Shown here piece by piece: positions 28,647 to 40,560 of a stretch of 64,000 nt of DNA. Each line of letters begins with the position of its first letter. The stretch's first letter is position 1. The notes under the pieces are model-generated. The model had not been told where the DNA came from and made no database searches. It saw only the letters and a program-made list of their open reading frames with translations. A program made the position numbers and the translations under genes. This DNA comes from Betaproteobacteria bacterium HGW-Betaproteobacteria-11 (GTDB lineage Bacteria; Pseudomonadota; Gammaproteobacteria; Burkholderiales; Rhodocyclaceae), in NCBI GenBank assembly GCA_002842395.1, contig PHCV01000004.1:256374-320373 (forward strand), given 5' to 3'.

Positions 28647-30629
28647 TCAGGAGGCCTTCTTGAGTTGGTCGAGAATCTGCGGATTCTCCAGGGTCGAGAC
28701 ATCCTGCGTGATCTCCTCGCCCTTCGCCAGGCTGCGCAGCAGGCGGCGCATGATCTTGCCGGAACGGGTCTTGGGCAGATTCTCGCCGAAACGGATTTCC
28801 TTGGGCTTGGCGATCGGGCCGATTTCCTTGCCCACCCAGTTGCGCAGGTCGTTGGCGATTTTCTTCGCTTCCTCGTCGCTCGGCCGCGCCTGCTTGAGCA
28901 CCACGAAGGCGCAGATCGCCTCGCCGGTCAGGTCGTCGGGACGGCCAACCACCGCGGCCTCGGCCACCAGTGGATTGGCCACCAGCGCCGATTCGATTTC
29001 CATCGTGCCCATGCGATGTCCGGAGACATTAAGCACATCGTCGATGCGGCCGGTGATGGTGAAGTAGCCGGTCTTGGCATCACGAATGGCGCCATCGCCG
29101 GCCAGATACAGCGTACCGCCGAGGTCTTCAGGGTAGTAGGACTTCTTGAAACGCTCGGGATCGCCCCAAATGGTGCGGATCATCGACGGCCAAGGTTTCC
29201 TGACCACCAGCAGGCCGCCCTTGCCCCATTCCAGCTCGGTGCCGGTTTCATCGACGATGGCCGCCTGAATGCCGGGGAACGGCAGGGTGCAGGAGCCGGG
29301 CACCAGCGGCGTCACCCCGGGCAGCGGGGTAATCATGTGACCGCCGGTTTCGGTCTGCCAGAAGGTATCGACGATCGGGCAGCGGCCACCGCCGATGTTT
29401 TCGTAGTACCACTCCCAGGCCGCCGGATTGATCGGCTCGCCGACCGAACCCAGAATGCGCAGCGACGACAGGTCGTAGTGCTTGGGATGCACCGCTGGTG
29501 TCGTATCGGCGGCCTTGATCAGGGCGCGGATCGCGGTCGGTGCGGTATAGAAAACGCTGACCTTGTGATCCTGGATCATGCGCCAGAAACGGCCGGCGTC
29601 CGGATAGGTGGGCACGCTCTCGAACACGATCTGGGTCGCGCCGCAGGCCAGCGGGCCATAGGCGATGTAGGTGTGACCGGTGACCCAGCCGATGTCGGCC
29701 GTGCACCAGAAAACATCGTCCGGCTTGATGTCGAAGGTCCACTTCATGGTCAGGACGGCATGCAGCAGATAGCCGCCGGTGCTGTGCTGGACGCCTTTCG
29801 GCGATCCGGTGGAACCGGAAGTGAACAGCAGGAACAGCGGGTGTTCAGCCTCGACCCATTCCGGCTCGCAGACGGCCGGCTGACCCGCGGTGATCTCGTC
29901 CCACCACACGTCACGGCCGGCCACCATCTGACACGGGCCGGCAGTGCGCCTGGAAACGATCACCCGCTTGACCGACTCGCAACCGCCGAGCGCGATGGCT
30001 TCATCGACCGCCGGTTTGAGCGGGATGTTCTTTCCGCCGCGGCATTGCTCATTGGCGGTAATCACCGCACAGGCGCCGGCACTCTGGATTCGCTCCTGCA
30101 CGCTCTTCGCGGAGAAGCCGCCGAACACCACCGAATGAATGGCGCCGATCCGGGCGCAGGCCTGCATCGCCACCACGCCCTCGATCGACATGGCCATGTA
30201 AATCAGAACCCGGTCGCCCTTCTTGATGCCCTGCGCGCGCAGCGCATTGGCAAACGTGCCGACCCGTGTCAGCAAGTCCTTGTAGGTCACGCGCGTGACA
30301 CTGCCGTCATCGGCTTCGAAAATGATGGCCACCTTGTCACCGAGGCCGGCCTCGACATTGCGATCGAGGCAGTTGTACGAAACGTTCAGCTTGCCGTCGG
30401 CAAACCACTTGTAAAAGGGGGCGCTCGATTCATCGAGGGATTGCGTGAACGGTTGCTTCCAGCTCACATGTTCTTTCGCCAGACGCGCCCAGTACCCGGC
30501 ATAGTCCCGCTCGGATTCCTGGCACAGCGCCTGGTACGCCGCCATCCCGGAAACCACGGCATTTTTCATCATGGCTTCCGACGGATGGTAAAGCTTGTGT
30601 TCGCTGCTCCCTGATTCAGATGCTGACAT
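28647..30629 (-). CDS. acs: Acetyl-CoA synthetase Acs
   Basis: AMP-forming enzyme activating acetate to acetyl-CoA. The start [19 protein letters not shown] (30629) follows a strong GAGGAGA ribosome site and gives 660 residues, the family length. Diagnostic stretches: [20 protein letters not shown] (P-loop), [40 protein letters not shown] and the C-terminal [13 protein letters not shown], whose Lys is the acetylation-controlled residue in this family. It is divergent from the fumarase gene across a 265-bp gap that must hold both promoters. With pta-ackA elsewhere in the window, the cell has both acetate routes. Confidence 0.97.
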   Translation of the reverse strand: MSASESGSSEHKLYHPSEAMMKNAVVSGMAAYQALCQESERDYAGYWARLAKEHVSWKQPFTQSLDESSAPFYKWFADGKLNVSYNCLDRNVEAGLGDKVAIIFEADDGSVTRVTYKDLLTRVGTFANALRAQGIKKGDRVLIYMAMSIEGVVAMQACARIGAIHSVVFGGFSAKSVQERIQSAGACAVITANEQCRGGKNIPLKPAVDEAIALGGCESVKRVIVSRRTAGPCQMVAGRDVWWDEITAGQPAVCEPEWVEAEHPLFLLFTSGSTGSPKGVQHSTGGYLLHAVLTMKWTFDIKPDDVFWCTADIGWVTGHTYIAYGPLACGATQIVFESVPTYPDAGRFWRMIQDHKVSVFYTAPTAIRALIKAADTTPAVHPKHYDLSSLRILGSVGEPINPAAWEWYYENIGGGRCPIVDTFWQTETGGHMITPLPGVTPLVPGSCTLPFPGIQAAIVDETGTELEWGKGGLLVVRKPWPSMIRTIWGDPERFKKSYYPEDLGGTLYLAGDGAIRDAKTGYFTITGRIDDVLNVSGHRMGTMEIESALVANPLVAEAAVVGRPDDLTGEAICAFVVLKQARPSDEEAKKIANDLRNWVGKEIGPIAKPKEIRFGENLPKTRSGKIMRRLLRSLAKGEEITQDVSTLENPQILDQLKKAS

Positions 30630-30894
30630 GACCACTTCTCCTCGTGCATTCAAGACAGACGAATTCCAGGTCTCTGGATCAGCCGATTTGAATCTGGGCA
30701 AAGGCGACCCGTGACCCGGTGTTGTGGCGCCCCTCTTTTTGGTCTTACAGGAGACTCCGTGGTCGATTCTAGCGCCCGACGGCTTAAAATGAAAGGCGTC
30801 CGCTCCTGCGGTACTATGCGCCTCGTTTCGGCTCCATGCCGCGCTACGCCCGCCGGAACGCCTCCATCACAATAACCTGCTTACGGAATTTGCC

Positions 30895-32412
30895 ATGACT
30901 CCCATCCGCCAGGACGACTTCATTCAGTCCGTCGCCGACGCTTTCCAGTTCATCAGCTACTACCATCCGCTCGATTACATCAAAGCCCTCGGCGAAGCCC
31001 ATGCGCGCGAGGAATCTCCCGCCGCCAGGGACGCCATCGCCCAGATCCTGACCAATAGCCGGATGAGTGCCGAAGGCCACCGGCCGATCTGTCAGGACAC
31101 CGGGATTGCCCTGGTCTTTCTCAAGGTCGGCATGAACGTGCGCTGGGAGACCAGCTTTTCGCTTCAGGAAATGGTCGACGAAGGCGTGCGGCGCGCCTAC
31201 CTCGATCCGCACAATCCACTGCGCGCCTCGGTGCTGGCGGATCCCGCCGGCAAACGCACGAACACCAAGGACAACACCCCGGCCGTGGTGCATTATGAGA
31301 TCGTCCCCGGCGATCATGTCGAAGTCATTTGCGCGGCCAAGGGTGGCGGCTCGGAAGCCAAGTCCAAGTTCGCCATGCTCAATCCGTCCGACGACCTGGT
31401 CGAATGGGTGCTCAAAACCGTACCGACCATGGGTGCCGGCTGGTGCCCTCCGGGCATCCTCGGCCTCGGCATCGGCGGCACGCCGGAAAAAGCCATGCTG
31501 CTGGCCAAGGAAGCGATCATGGCGCCGGTCGACATCCATGAACTGAAAGCCCGCGGCGCGCGAAATCGCGCCGAGGAATTGCGCCTGGAGCTTTACGAAA
31601 AGGTCAATGCGCTCGGCATCGGCGCGCAAGGCCTCGGCGGGCTGACCACGGTGCTCGACGTCAAGGTGCTCGACTATCCGTGCCATGCCGCCAACCTGCC
31701 GGTGGCCCTGATTCCCAATTGCGCCGCCACCCGTCATATCCACTTTCACCTCGACGGTTCGGGCCCGGCGCATCTGGAACCGCCGAAGCTCGCCGACTGG
31801 CCGGCGGTAACCTGGACCCCGGACACCGAAACGGCGACCGCCGTCGATCTCGACACCCTGACCCGCGAACGGGTGGCCGCCTGGAAACCCGGCCAGAAAC
31901 TGTTGCTCAACGGCAAGATGCTGACCGGGCGCGACGCGGCGCACAAGCGAATCGCCGACATGCTGGCCCGCGGCGAGAAACTGCCGGTGGACTTCACCAA
32001 CCGGGTGATTTATTACGTCGGCCCGGTCGATCCGGTCGGCGACGAAGTGGTCGGCCCCGCCGGCCCGACCACCGCCACGCGAATGGACAAATTCACCCGC
32101 ATGATGCTGGAACAGACCGGCCTCATCTCGATGATCGGCAAGTCCGAGCGCGGCCCCGTCGCCATCGAGGCGATCAAGGACAACCGCTCCGCCTATCTGA
32201 TGGCCGTCGGCGGCGCGGCTTATCTGGTCGCCAAGGCGATCAAGTCGGCGAAAGTCGTCGGCTTCCCCGACCTCGGCATGGAAGCGATCTACGAGTTCGA
32301 AGTGAAGGACATGCCGGTGACCGTGGCGGTGGACTCCAGCGGCACCTCGGTGCATGAAACCGGGCCGCGCGAGTGGCGTCTCAGGATCGGCAAGATTCCG
32401 CTCGCGGCCTGA
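30895..32412 (+). CDS. fumA: Class I fumarate hydratase
   Basis: Iron-sulfur, oxygen-sensitive fumarase of the TCA cycle. 505 residues, both alpha and beta domains in one chain. Candidate cluster cysteines are in RPICQDTGIALVF, MGAGWCPPGILGLGIGG and IPNCAATRHIHFHLDGSG. Further conserved parts are TKDNTPAVVHYEIVPGD, GPTTATRMDKFTRMM and KVVGFPDLGMEAIYEFEVKD. A stand-alone gene between the acs promoter and the OsmC gene. The symbol follows general usage for class I fumarases. Confidence 0.94.
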   Translation: MTPIRQDDFIQSVADAFQFISYYHPLDYIKALGEAHAREESPAARDAIAQILTNSRMSAEGHRPICQDTGIALVFLKVGMNVRWETSFSLQEMVDEGVRRAYLDPHNPLRASVLADPAGKRTNTKDNTPAVVHYEIVPGDHVEVICAAKGGGSEAKSKFAMLNPSDDLVEWVLKTVPTMGAGWCPPGILGLGIGGTPEKAMLLAKEAIMAPVDIHELKARGARNRAEELRLELYEKVNALGIGAQGLGGLTTVLDVKVLDYPCHAANLPVALIPNCAATRHIHFHLDGSGPAHLEPPKLADWPAVTWTPDTETATAVDLDTLTRERVAAWKPGQKLLLNGKMLTGRDAAHKRIADMLARGEKLPVDFTNRVIYYVGPVDPVGDEVVGPAGPTTATRMDKFTRMMLEQTGLISMIGKSERGPVAIEAIKDNRSAYLMAVGGAAYLVAKAIKSAKVVGFPDLGMEAIYEFEVKDMPVTVAVDSSGTSVHETGPREWRLRIGKIPLAA

Positions 32413-32415
32413 GCG

Positions 32416-32452
32416 ATGGCGCCGAAGACACGCCTGGATGCTCCGGCGCCAT
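32416..32452. terminator. Hairpin between fumarase and OsmC genes
   Basis: ATGGCGCCG (32416-32424) pairs perfectly with CGGCGCCAT (32444-32452) around a 19-nt loop. It lies between convergent genes and could serve both, although no T run flanks it. Confidence 0.45.
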
Positions 32453-32459
32453 TCACCAT

Positions 32460-32834
32460 TCAACCCCCATCGATCACGAATTCGACGGCATCACCATGCT
32501 GAATCAATTTCTTGACCGGACACTCGCCGATCGAGGCCAGCACATCAGGAATCAGTTGCCGCGGAAAATCCACGGGAAAAGTCGTCTTGATCGTCAACTT
32601 GCGAATGTCGTTGCTGCCCGCAGCCACCATCGGCTTGAGCCGGATCTCGATCCCTTCCGCGGAAACTCCGGCGGCGGCGCAGGCTTTCCCGGCATAAACC
32701 CCGGCGCAACCGGCGATCGTCGCCAGGGCACCCTCGAACGGGTTGGGCGCGGAACCGTCGGTGGCGAAGGTGGTCACCCCGCTGCGCGATTTGACGTTGA
32801 GTCGGGTGCTTCCATCCAGGCAAAGCGAAAACAT
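32460..32834 (-). CDS. OsmC/Ohr-family protein
   Basis: Probable thiol-dependent peroxide-handling protein. 124 residues. The two family cysteines are visible in TIAGCAGVYAG and SIGECPVKKLI, positioned as in OsmC-like proteins, and NPFEGAL with IEIRLKPMVAAG fits the fold. Whether it works on organic peroxides or another substrate cannot be told. Convergent with the fumarase gene and divergent from murI across a short AT-rich gap. Confidence 0.85.
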   Translation of the reverse strand: MFSLCLDGSTRLNVKSRSGVTTFATDGSAPNPFEGALATIAGCAGVYAGKACAAAGVSAEGIEIRLKPMVAAGSNDIRKLTIKTTFPVDFPRQLIPDVLASIGECPVKKLIQHGDAVEFVIDGG

Positions 32835-32927
32835 GGCATCTCTCCTTTGATGAGGACATGCAGATTATATATTAGTTATTTATTATTTTGCAAGACTCCA
32901 GTCACGACAGCGTGCAACAGCCTTCTT

Positions 32928-32953
32928 CGCCGTCCCGCCAACGCCGACTTTTT
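32928..32953 (+). repeat. Dispersed 25-bp repeat, copy 7 (before murI)
   Basis: CGCCGTCCCGCC then AACGCCGACTTTTT; one core mismatch. Sits 18 bp before the preferred murI ATG. Confidence 0.8.
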
Positions 32954-32971
32954 GCACAGCGGCCCAAACCA

Positions 32972-33745
32972 ATGATCGGCGTGTTCGATTCGGGCCTCGG
33001 TGGACTCTCGGTACTGGACGCCCTGGTGGACGCCTTGCCGCAGGCAGATTTCACCTACTTTGCCGACACCGCCCACATCCCCTACGGCAACAAGACGGAA
33101 GCCGAGATTCAGCAGCGCGTGCTGGCCATCGGCGCGCAACTCACGGATCAGGGCTGCGGCCTGCTCGTCGTCGCCTGCAATACCGCGACCGTTGCGGCTG
33201 TACAAGCCCTGCGCGAGGCCCACCCGGAGATTCCGGTGGTCGGCATCGAACCGGGCATCAAACCCGCCGCACGCGCCTCGAAAAGCGGCCGCATCGCCGT
33301 GCTGGCGACCGAAACCACCGCCCGCAGCCCGCGCCTGGCCAGTCTCGTCGCCGAGCATGCCCAGGGCGTCGAGGTGCTGATCGAAGCCTGCCCCGGCTGG
33401 GCGACCCATGTCGAGCAACTCGCGCTCGACGATCCGCAACTCGCCGCCGACATTGCCGCGCGCGTTTCCCCATTGATCGAGCAAGGCGTCGACCAACTGG
33501 TGCTGGGTTGCACCCACTACAGTTTCCTCTCCCCCGCACTGGCTCGACTGGCGGCAAACCGGGCACAACTGGTCGATGTCGCCATGGCGGTGGCCGAGCA
33601 GACCCGGCGGCTGGCCGGCCCCCTGGCCCGGGGCCAGGGACGACTCCATCTACAGAGCTCCGCTCGCCCGGAACACTTGCCGGCGGCGCTGCCTCGGCTC
33701 AAGCTCGCTCACCTCCTGCCGCGCATCGTTTCGTCAGCGGCCTGA
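32972..33745 (+). CDS. murI: Glutamate racemase MurI
   Basis: Makes D-glutamate for peptidoglycan. From MIGVFDSGLGGLSVLDALV (32972) it has 257 residues, the usual size. The two catalytic Cys are in VVACNTATVAAVQALR and LVLGCTHYSFLSPAL. FADTAHIPYGNKTEAEI is also diagnostic. An in-frame ATG at 32888 would add 28 residues, partly encoded by a copy of the dispersed repeat; that extension has no counterpart in the family, so I prefer the internal start. Convergent with relA. Confidence 0.93.
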   Translation: MIGVFDSGLGGLSVLDALVDALPQADFTYFADTAHIPYGNKTEAEIQQRVLAIGAQLTDQGCGLLVVACNTATVAAVQALREAHPEIPVVGIEPGIKPAARASKSGRIAVLATETTARSPRLASLVAEHAQGVEVLIEACPGWATHVEQLALDDPQLAADIAARVSPLIEQGVDQLVLGCTHYSFLSPALARLAANRAQLVDVAMAVAEQTRRLAGPLARGQGRLHLQSSARPEHLPAALPRLKLAHLLPRIVSSAA

Positions 33746-33796
33746 TCCGGCCGACTGAATCAGGCTGACCCGCCCGGGGCTCGATAGCTACGCTGC

Positions 33797-36013
33797 TCAG
33801 CGTCGCCTGACTTGGCTCACCCCCGACACTTCAGCCAGTTGCGCGGTGATTTTCTGCAGGCTTTCCGCGTCGGGAACATCCACCGTCAGACCCATTTTTG
33901 CCTGCGCGTTTCGACTGCGCATTTTTACGCCGGAGACGTTCACCCGCTGCCGGGACAGGACATCCGAAACATCCTTGAGCAAGCCCTGCCGATCGCTCGC
34001 CTCGATCAACAGATCGACCGCATACACGCCCTCGCTCTTGCCCCAGGTCGCCTCGATCACCCGTTCCGGATTTTTGCGCGCCATGTGCCGGAAATTCACG
34101 CAGCCGATGCGATGCACCGAAATTCCCTTACCGCGGGTGACGAAGCCGATGATCGCATCGGGCGGCATGGGTTTGCAGCAACGGCCGATCTGGGTCAGCA
34201 GCTTGTCGACACCGACGATCAGGATGCCCGAGCGGCCGTTCGCCTGATCGACCCGGCTGGCATGGATAGGGATCGTCTCGTCCTGTGGCGGCGCCTCCGC
34301 CGGGCCACGCACGGCGCCTTCGATGGCGCGCGCGCCGATCTGGCCTCGTGCCGCCGCCAGGAACAGTCCGTCAGCCCCGTCCAGTCCGAGCGCCACCGCC
34401 AGATCGGACAGCTTCATCTGGGTCGCCCCCAGCCGCTGCAATTCACGCATGACGATCGCACGGCCGGCGGCCAGTTGTTCGGCTTTTTCCCGCTCGACGA
34501 ACCACTGGCGGACCTTCTGCCGCGCCCGCGGGGTCGCCAGATAGCCTTCGCCGTGCAACCAGTCGCGCGAGGGGCCACCACTCTTGGTGGTAAGGATTTC
34601 CACACGCTGGCCGTTTTGCAGTGGCGTATCGAGCGGCACCATGTGGCCGTCGACCTTGGCTCCCCGGCAGCGATGGCCCAGATCGGTATGCAGCCGGTAG
34701 GCAAAATCGAGCGGCGTCGCCCCGCGTGCCAGATCGAGCACCTTGCCCTGCGGCGTCAGCACGTAGATCGTATCGTCGAGCGCGGCACGCCTGAACTGTT
34801 CGACCCATTCGGCCGAATCGGTGATTTCATCGCGCCAGGACAACAGTTGCCGCAACCATGAAATCTTGTCTTCATAGGCGCCGCTGGCCTTGGCGCCGCT
34901 ACCGGCCTCCTTGTAACGCCAGTGCGCCGCGACGCCCAGCTCGGCGTGCCGGTGCATCTCGTGGGTGCGAATCTGCACCTCCAGCGCGCGTCCGTCGTCG
35001 CCGATCACGGCAGTGTGCAGCGAACGGTAATCGTTGCCCTTGGGGTGCGAGATATAGTCGTCGAACTCGCCGTGGATCGGCGGCCACAGTTGATACACCA
35101 GCCCCAGCGCCGTGTAGCAATCCTTCACCTCGTCGACGATGATGCGCAGCGCGCGCACGTCATGCACCTGCTCGAACGCGAGTTTCTTGCCGCGCATCTT
35201 GTTCCAGATGCTGTAAATGTGTTTGGGCCGTCCCACCACTTCGGCACGGATTCCGGCGACCGCCAGCTCATTCCGCAGGCGCGCCACCGCCACCGTGATG
35301 AAGGCCTCGCGCTCCAGCCGCTTTTCGTCCAGCATCTGCGCGATGCGCTTGTAGGTCTCCGGCTCGAGGTAGCGAAAGGCCAGATCTTCCATCTCCCATT
35401 TCAACGGCCAGAGGCCCAGCCGATTGGCCAGCGGCGCATAGATCGACAGGCTTTCACGGGCCACCGCCAGACGCGCCTCGCCCGGTTGCGCCACCAGAAA
35501 ACGCAGTGTCTGCACCCGGCTCGCCAGACGCAGCAGAACCACCCGCAGATCATCGGCCATGGCGATCAGCATCTTGCGCAGGACTTCGATTTGCTCCTGC
35601 ACCTGTGCGCTGTTGCCATCGGCGGCGGCCCGGGTCAGCGGCCGCAACGAAGCCAGCCGGTGCAGGTTGGCAACCAGACCCGCCACCGTCTCGCCAAAGC
35701 CGACTTTTAGCCGCGCCGGTGCATCCGCGACCAGATCGGTGATGGAAAACAGCAACGCCGCGCAGCGTACCTCGCCATCGAGCTGCAGACCGGCGGCGAT
35801 CGAGGCCATGCCCAGCGCATGCTGCAGGGTCGGCTCGCCCGAGGACAACAACTTGCGCTCATACGTCGCGCAAGCCAGGTCGAGCGCGGCAGCGACCCGC
35901 GCCGCGGCCACGACATCGAGTCCAACCGTGAGCTGCGGCAGCGGATCGGGAGAACCTTGCAGGAGATCGAGGGCATGAACCACGGAAACCATGGGGTGAT
36001 TATCCCATGCCAC
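33797..36013 (-). CDS. relA: GTP pyrophosphokinase RelA
   Basis: Ribosome-associated (p)ppGpp synthetase of the stringent response. 738 residues. The N-terminal HD-type domain has lost the hydrolase residues (LQHALGMASIAAGL in place of HD-bearing sequence), so hydrolysis is not expected. The synthetase domain shows GRPKHIYSIWNKMRGKK and the RelA-type acidic motif EFDDYI with GNDYRSLHTAVIG. TGS (IYVLTPQGKVLDLARGATPLDFAYRLH), a zinc-finger region and a C-terminal ACT domain follow. Start 36013 has GGAG 4 nt upstream. Divergent from the MtfA-like gene. Confidence 0.95.
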   Translation of the reverse strand: MAWDNHPMVSVVHALDLLQGSPDPLPQLTVGLDVVAAARVAAALDLACATYERKLLSSGEPTLQHALGMASIAAGLQLDGEVRCAALLFSITDLVADAPARLKVGFGETVAGLVANLHRLASLRPLTRAAADGNSAQVQEQIEVLRKMLIAMADDLRVVLLRLASRVQTLRFLVAQPGEARLAVARESLSIYAPLANRLGLWPLKWEMEDLAFRYLEPETYKRIAQMLDEKRLEREAFITVAVARLRNELAVAGIRAEVVGRPKHIYSIWNKMRGKKLAFEQVHDVRALRIIVDEVKDCYTALGLVYQLWPPIHGEFDDYISHPKGNDYRSLHTAVIGDDGRALEVQIRTHEMHRHAELGVAAHWRYKEAGSGAKASGAYEDKISWLRQLLSWRDEITDSAEWVEQFRRAALDDTIYVLTPQGKVLDLARGATPLDFAYRLHTDLGHRCRGAKVDGHMVPLDTPLQNGQRVEILTTKSGGPSRDWLHGEGYLATPRARQKVRQWFVEREKAEQLAAGRAIVMRELQRLGATQMKLSDLAVALGLDGADGLFLAAARGQIGARAIEGAVRGPAEAPPQDETIPIHASRVDQANGRSGILIVGVDKLLTQIGRCCKPMPPDAIIGFVTRGKGISVHRIGCVNFRHMARKNPERVIEATWGKSEGVYAVDLLIEASDRQGLLKDVSDVLSRQRVNVSGVKMRSRNAQAKMGLTVDVPDAESLQKITAQLAEVSGVSQVRRR
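35684..35708 (+). repeat. Dispersed 25-bp repeat, copy 8 (inside relA, degenerate)
   Basis: CACCGTCTCGCC then AAAGCCGACTTTT; about three mismatches. Encodes KVGFGETV, which also suits RelA, so this may be a chance resemblance. Confidence 0.4.
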
Positions 36014-36075
36014 TCCATGCCTGATGGCTCCCGGCCTGCGCTATTCTCACGCCATGCGACACGACAGTTCGAGCG

Positions 36076-36825
36076 ATGATTGATCTACTGCGCACCTGGT
36101 GGCGACGGCGGCAGGCCGCGCGTCTCGCCATTCCGCCGTCCTTATGGCAGGAAGTCGAAAGCGGCCTGCCCCTGCTCGCCCGCCTGACGGCCAGCGAGCG
36201 CCGCCGGCTACGTCAGCTGGCGCGCGAGTTTGTCGTCAGCAAGGAATGGACAGGGGCGGCGGAGTTACAGCTCACGCCGCGAATCCAGCTCGCCATCGCC
36301 CTGCAGGCCTGCCTGCTGGTGCTCAACCTCGATCTCGACTTTTATGCCGGCTGGGTCGGCATCGTCGTCTATCCGGGCGATTTCCACACACCGCGCCAAC
36401 GGGTCGATGAGGCCGGCGTGGTGCACGAATTCGACGAGACCCTGCTGGGCGAAGCCTGGGCCGGCGGGCCGGTGCTGGTTTCCTGGTTCGACCCGCCGGA
36501 AGCGCTCGATGGCATCAATCCAGTGATTCACGAATTCGCCCATCAGATCGACATGAAGAATGGCCGCGCCGACGGCTTGCCGCCGCTCCACGGCGACATG
36601 TCCGTCGCCCGCTGGGGCACAGCCATGAATGCCGCCTTCGCCGATCTGCAACAACGCCTCGAGCACGGCCACGGTACGGCCATCGATCCCTATGCCGCCG
36701 AATCCCCCGCCGAATTTTTTGCGGTGGTCAGCGAAGTCTTCTTCGAGACCCCGCGAATCCTGCGCAACGCCTATCCGCGGGTCTTCGCGCAGCTTGCCCT
36801 GTTCTATCGGCAACACCCGGAATGA
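36076..36825 (+). CDS. MtfA-like zinc peptidase (M90)
   Basis: Homologue of MtfA, which in E. coli binds the repressor Mlc and has aminopeptidase activity. 249 residues. The zinc motif is VIHEFAHQIDMKNG (HEFAH, about residues 154-158), with the downstream ligand region YAAESPAEFFAVVSEVFFE. The N-terminal half includes LTASERRRLRQLAREFV and VYPGDFHTPR. Whether an Mlc partner exists here is unknown. Its stop touches the terminator of tRNA-His on the other strand. Confidence 0.88.
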   Translation: MIDLLRTWWRRRQAARLAIPPSLWQEVESGLPLLARLTASERRRLRQLAREFVVSKEWTGAAELQLTPRIQLAIALQACLLVLNLDLDFYAGWVGIVVYPGDFHTPRQRVDEAGVVHEFDETLLGEAWAGGPVLVSWFDPPEALDGINPVIHEFAHQIDMKNGRADGLPPLHGDMSVARWGTAMNAAFADLQQRLEHGHGTAIDPYAAESPAEFFAVVSEVFFETPRILRNAYPRVFAQLALFYRQHPE

Positions 36826-36849
36826 AAAACGGAGCCCACGGGCTCCGTT
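36824..36849 (-). terminator. Terminator of tRNA-His
   Basis: On the minus strand AACGGAGCC, loop cgtg, GGCTCCGTT, then a short U run. A 9-bp perfect stem 10 bp past the tRNA CCA end. Confidence 0.8.
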
Positions 36850-36858
36850 ACCTGTTTC

Positions 36859-36935
36859 TGGGGTGGCTGATGGGACTCGAACCCACGACAACCGGAATCA
36901 CAATCCGGGACTCTACCAACTGAGCTACAGCCACC
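36859..36935 (-). tRNA. tRNA-His (GTG)
   Basis: Minus strand GGTGGCTGTAGCTCAG starts the molecule; the anticodon loop TTGTGAT gives GTG. The T arm GTGGGTTCGAGTCCCAT and the acceptor closing CAGCCACC followed by an encoded CCA are all present. The extra 5' G at position -1, a tRNA-His identity element, is encoded. It lies downstream of the SNF2 gene; an 8-bp GC hairpin at 36943-36966 separates them. Confidence 0.97.
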
Positions 36936-37076
36936 ACTATCAGCCGCCGGCGACAAATCCGGCGGCGGGCGTGCATTATCGGCGAAGGCCGGCAAAGAAT
37001 CAAGGCAGGCGATCTGTCGCGCTCTCGAATTTTTCGGGTGAAACAACACGCGACATCGGGCACATGAGACCCCAGC

Positions 37077-40478
<3,402 letters not shown>

Positions 40479-40534
40479 GATCGGTGCCCGGGCACGAGAG
40501 AAGCGGGGCTCGGAAGATACCACAGCCCGCCCTT

Positions 40535-40560
40535 CGCCGTCTCATCAGCGCCGACCTTTT
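40535..40560 (+). repeat. Dispersed 25-bp repeat, copy 9 (abutting EAL gene stop)
   Basis: CGCCGTCTCATC then AGCGCCGACCTTTT. It abuts the TGA stop of the GGDEF-EAL gene (TGAAAAGG). Confidence 0.75.
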
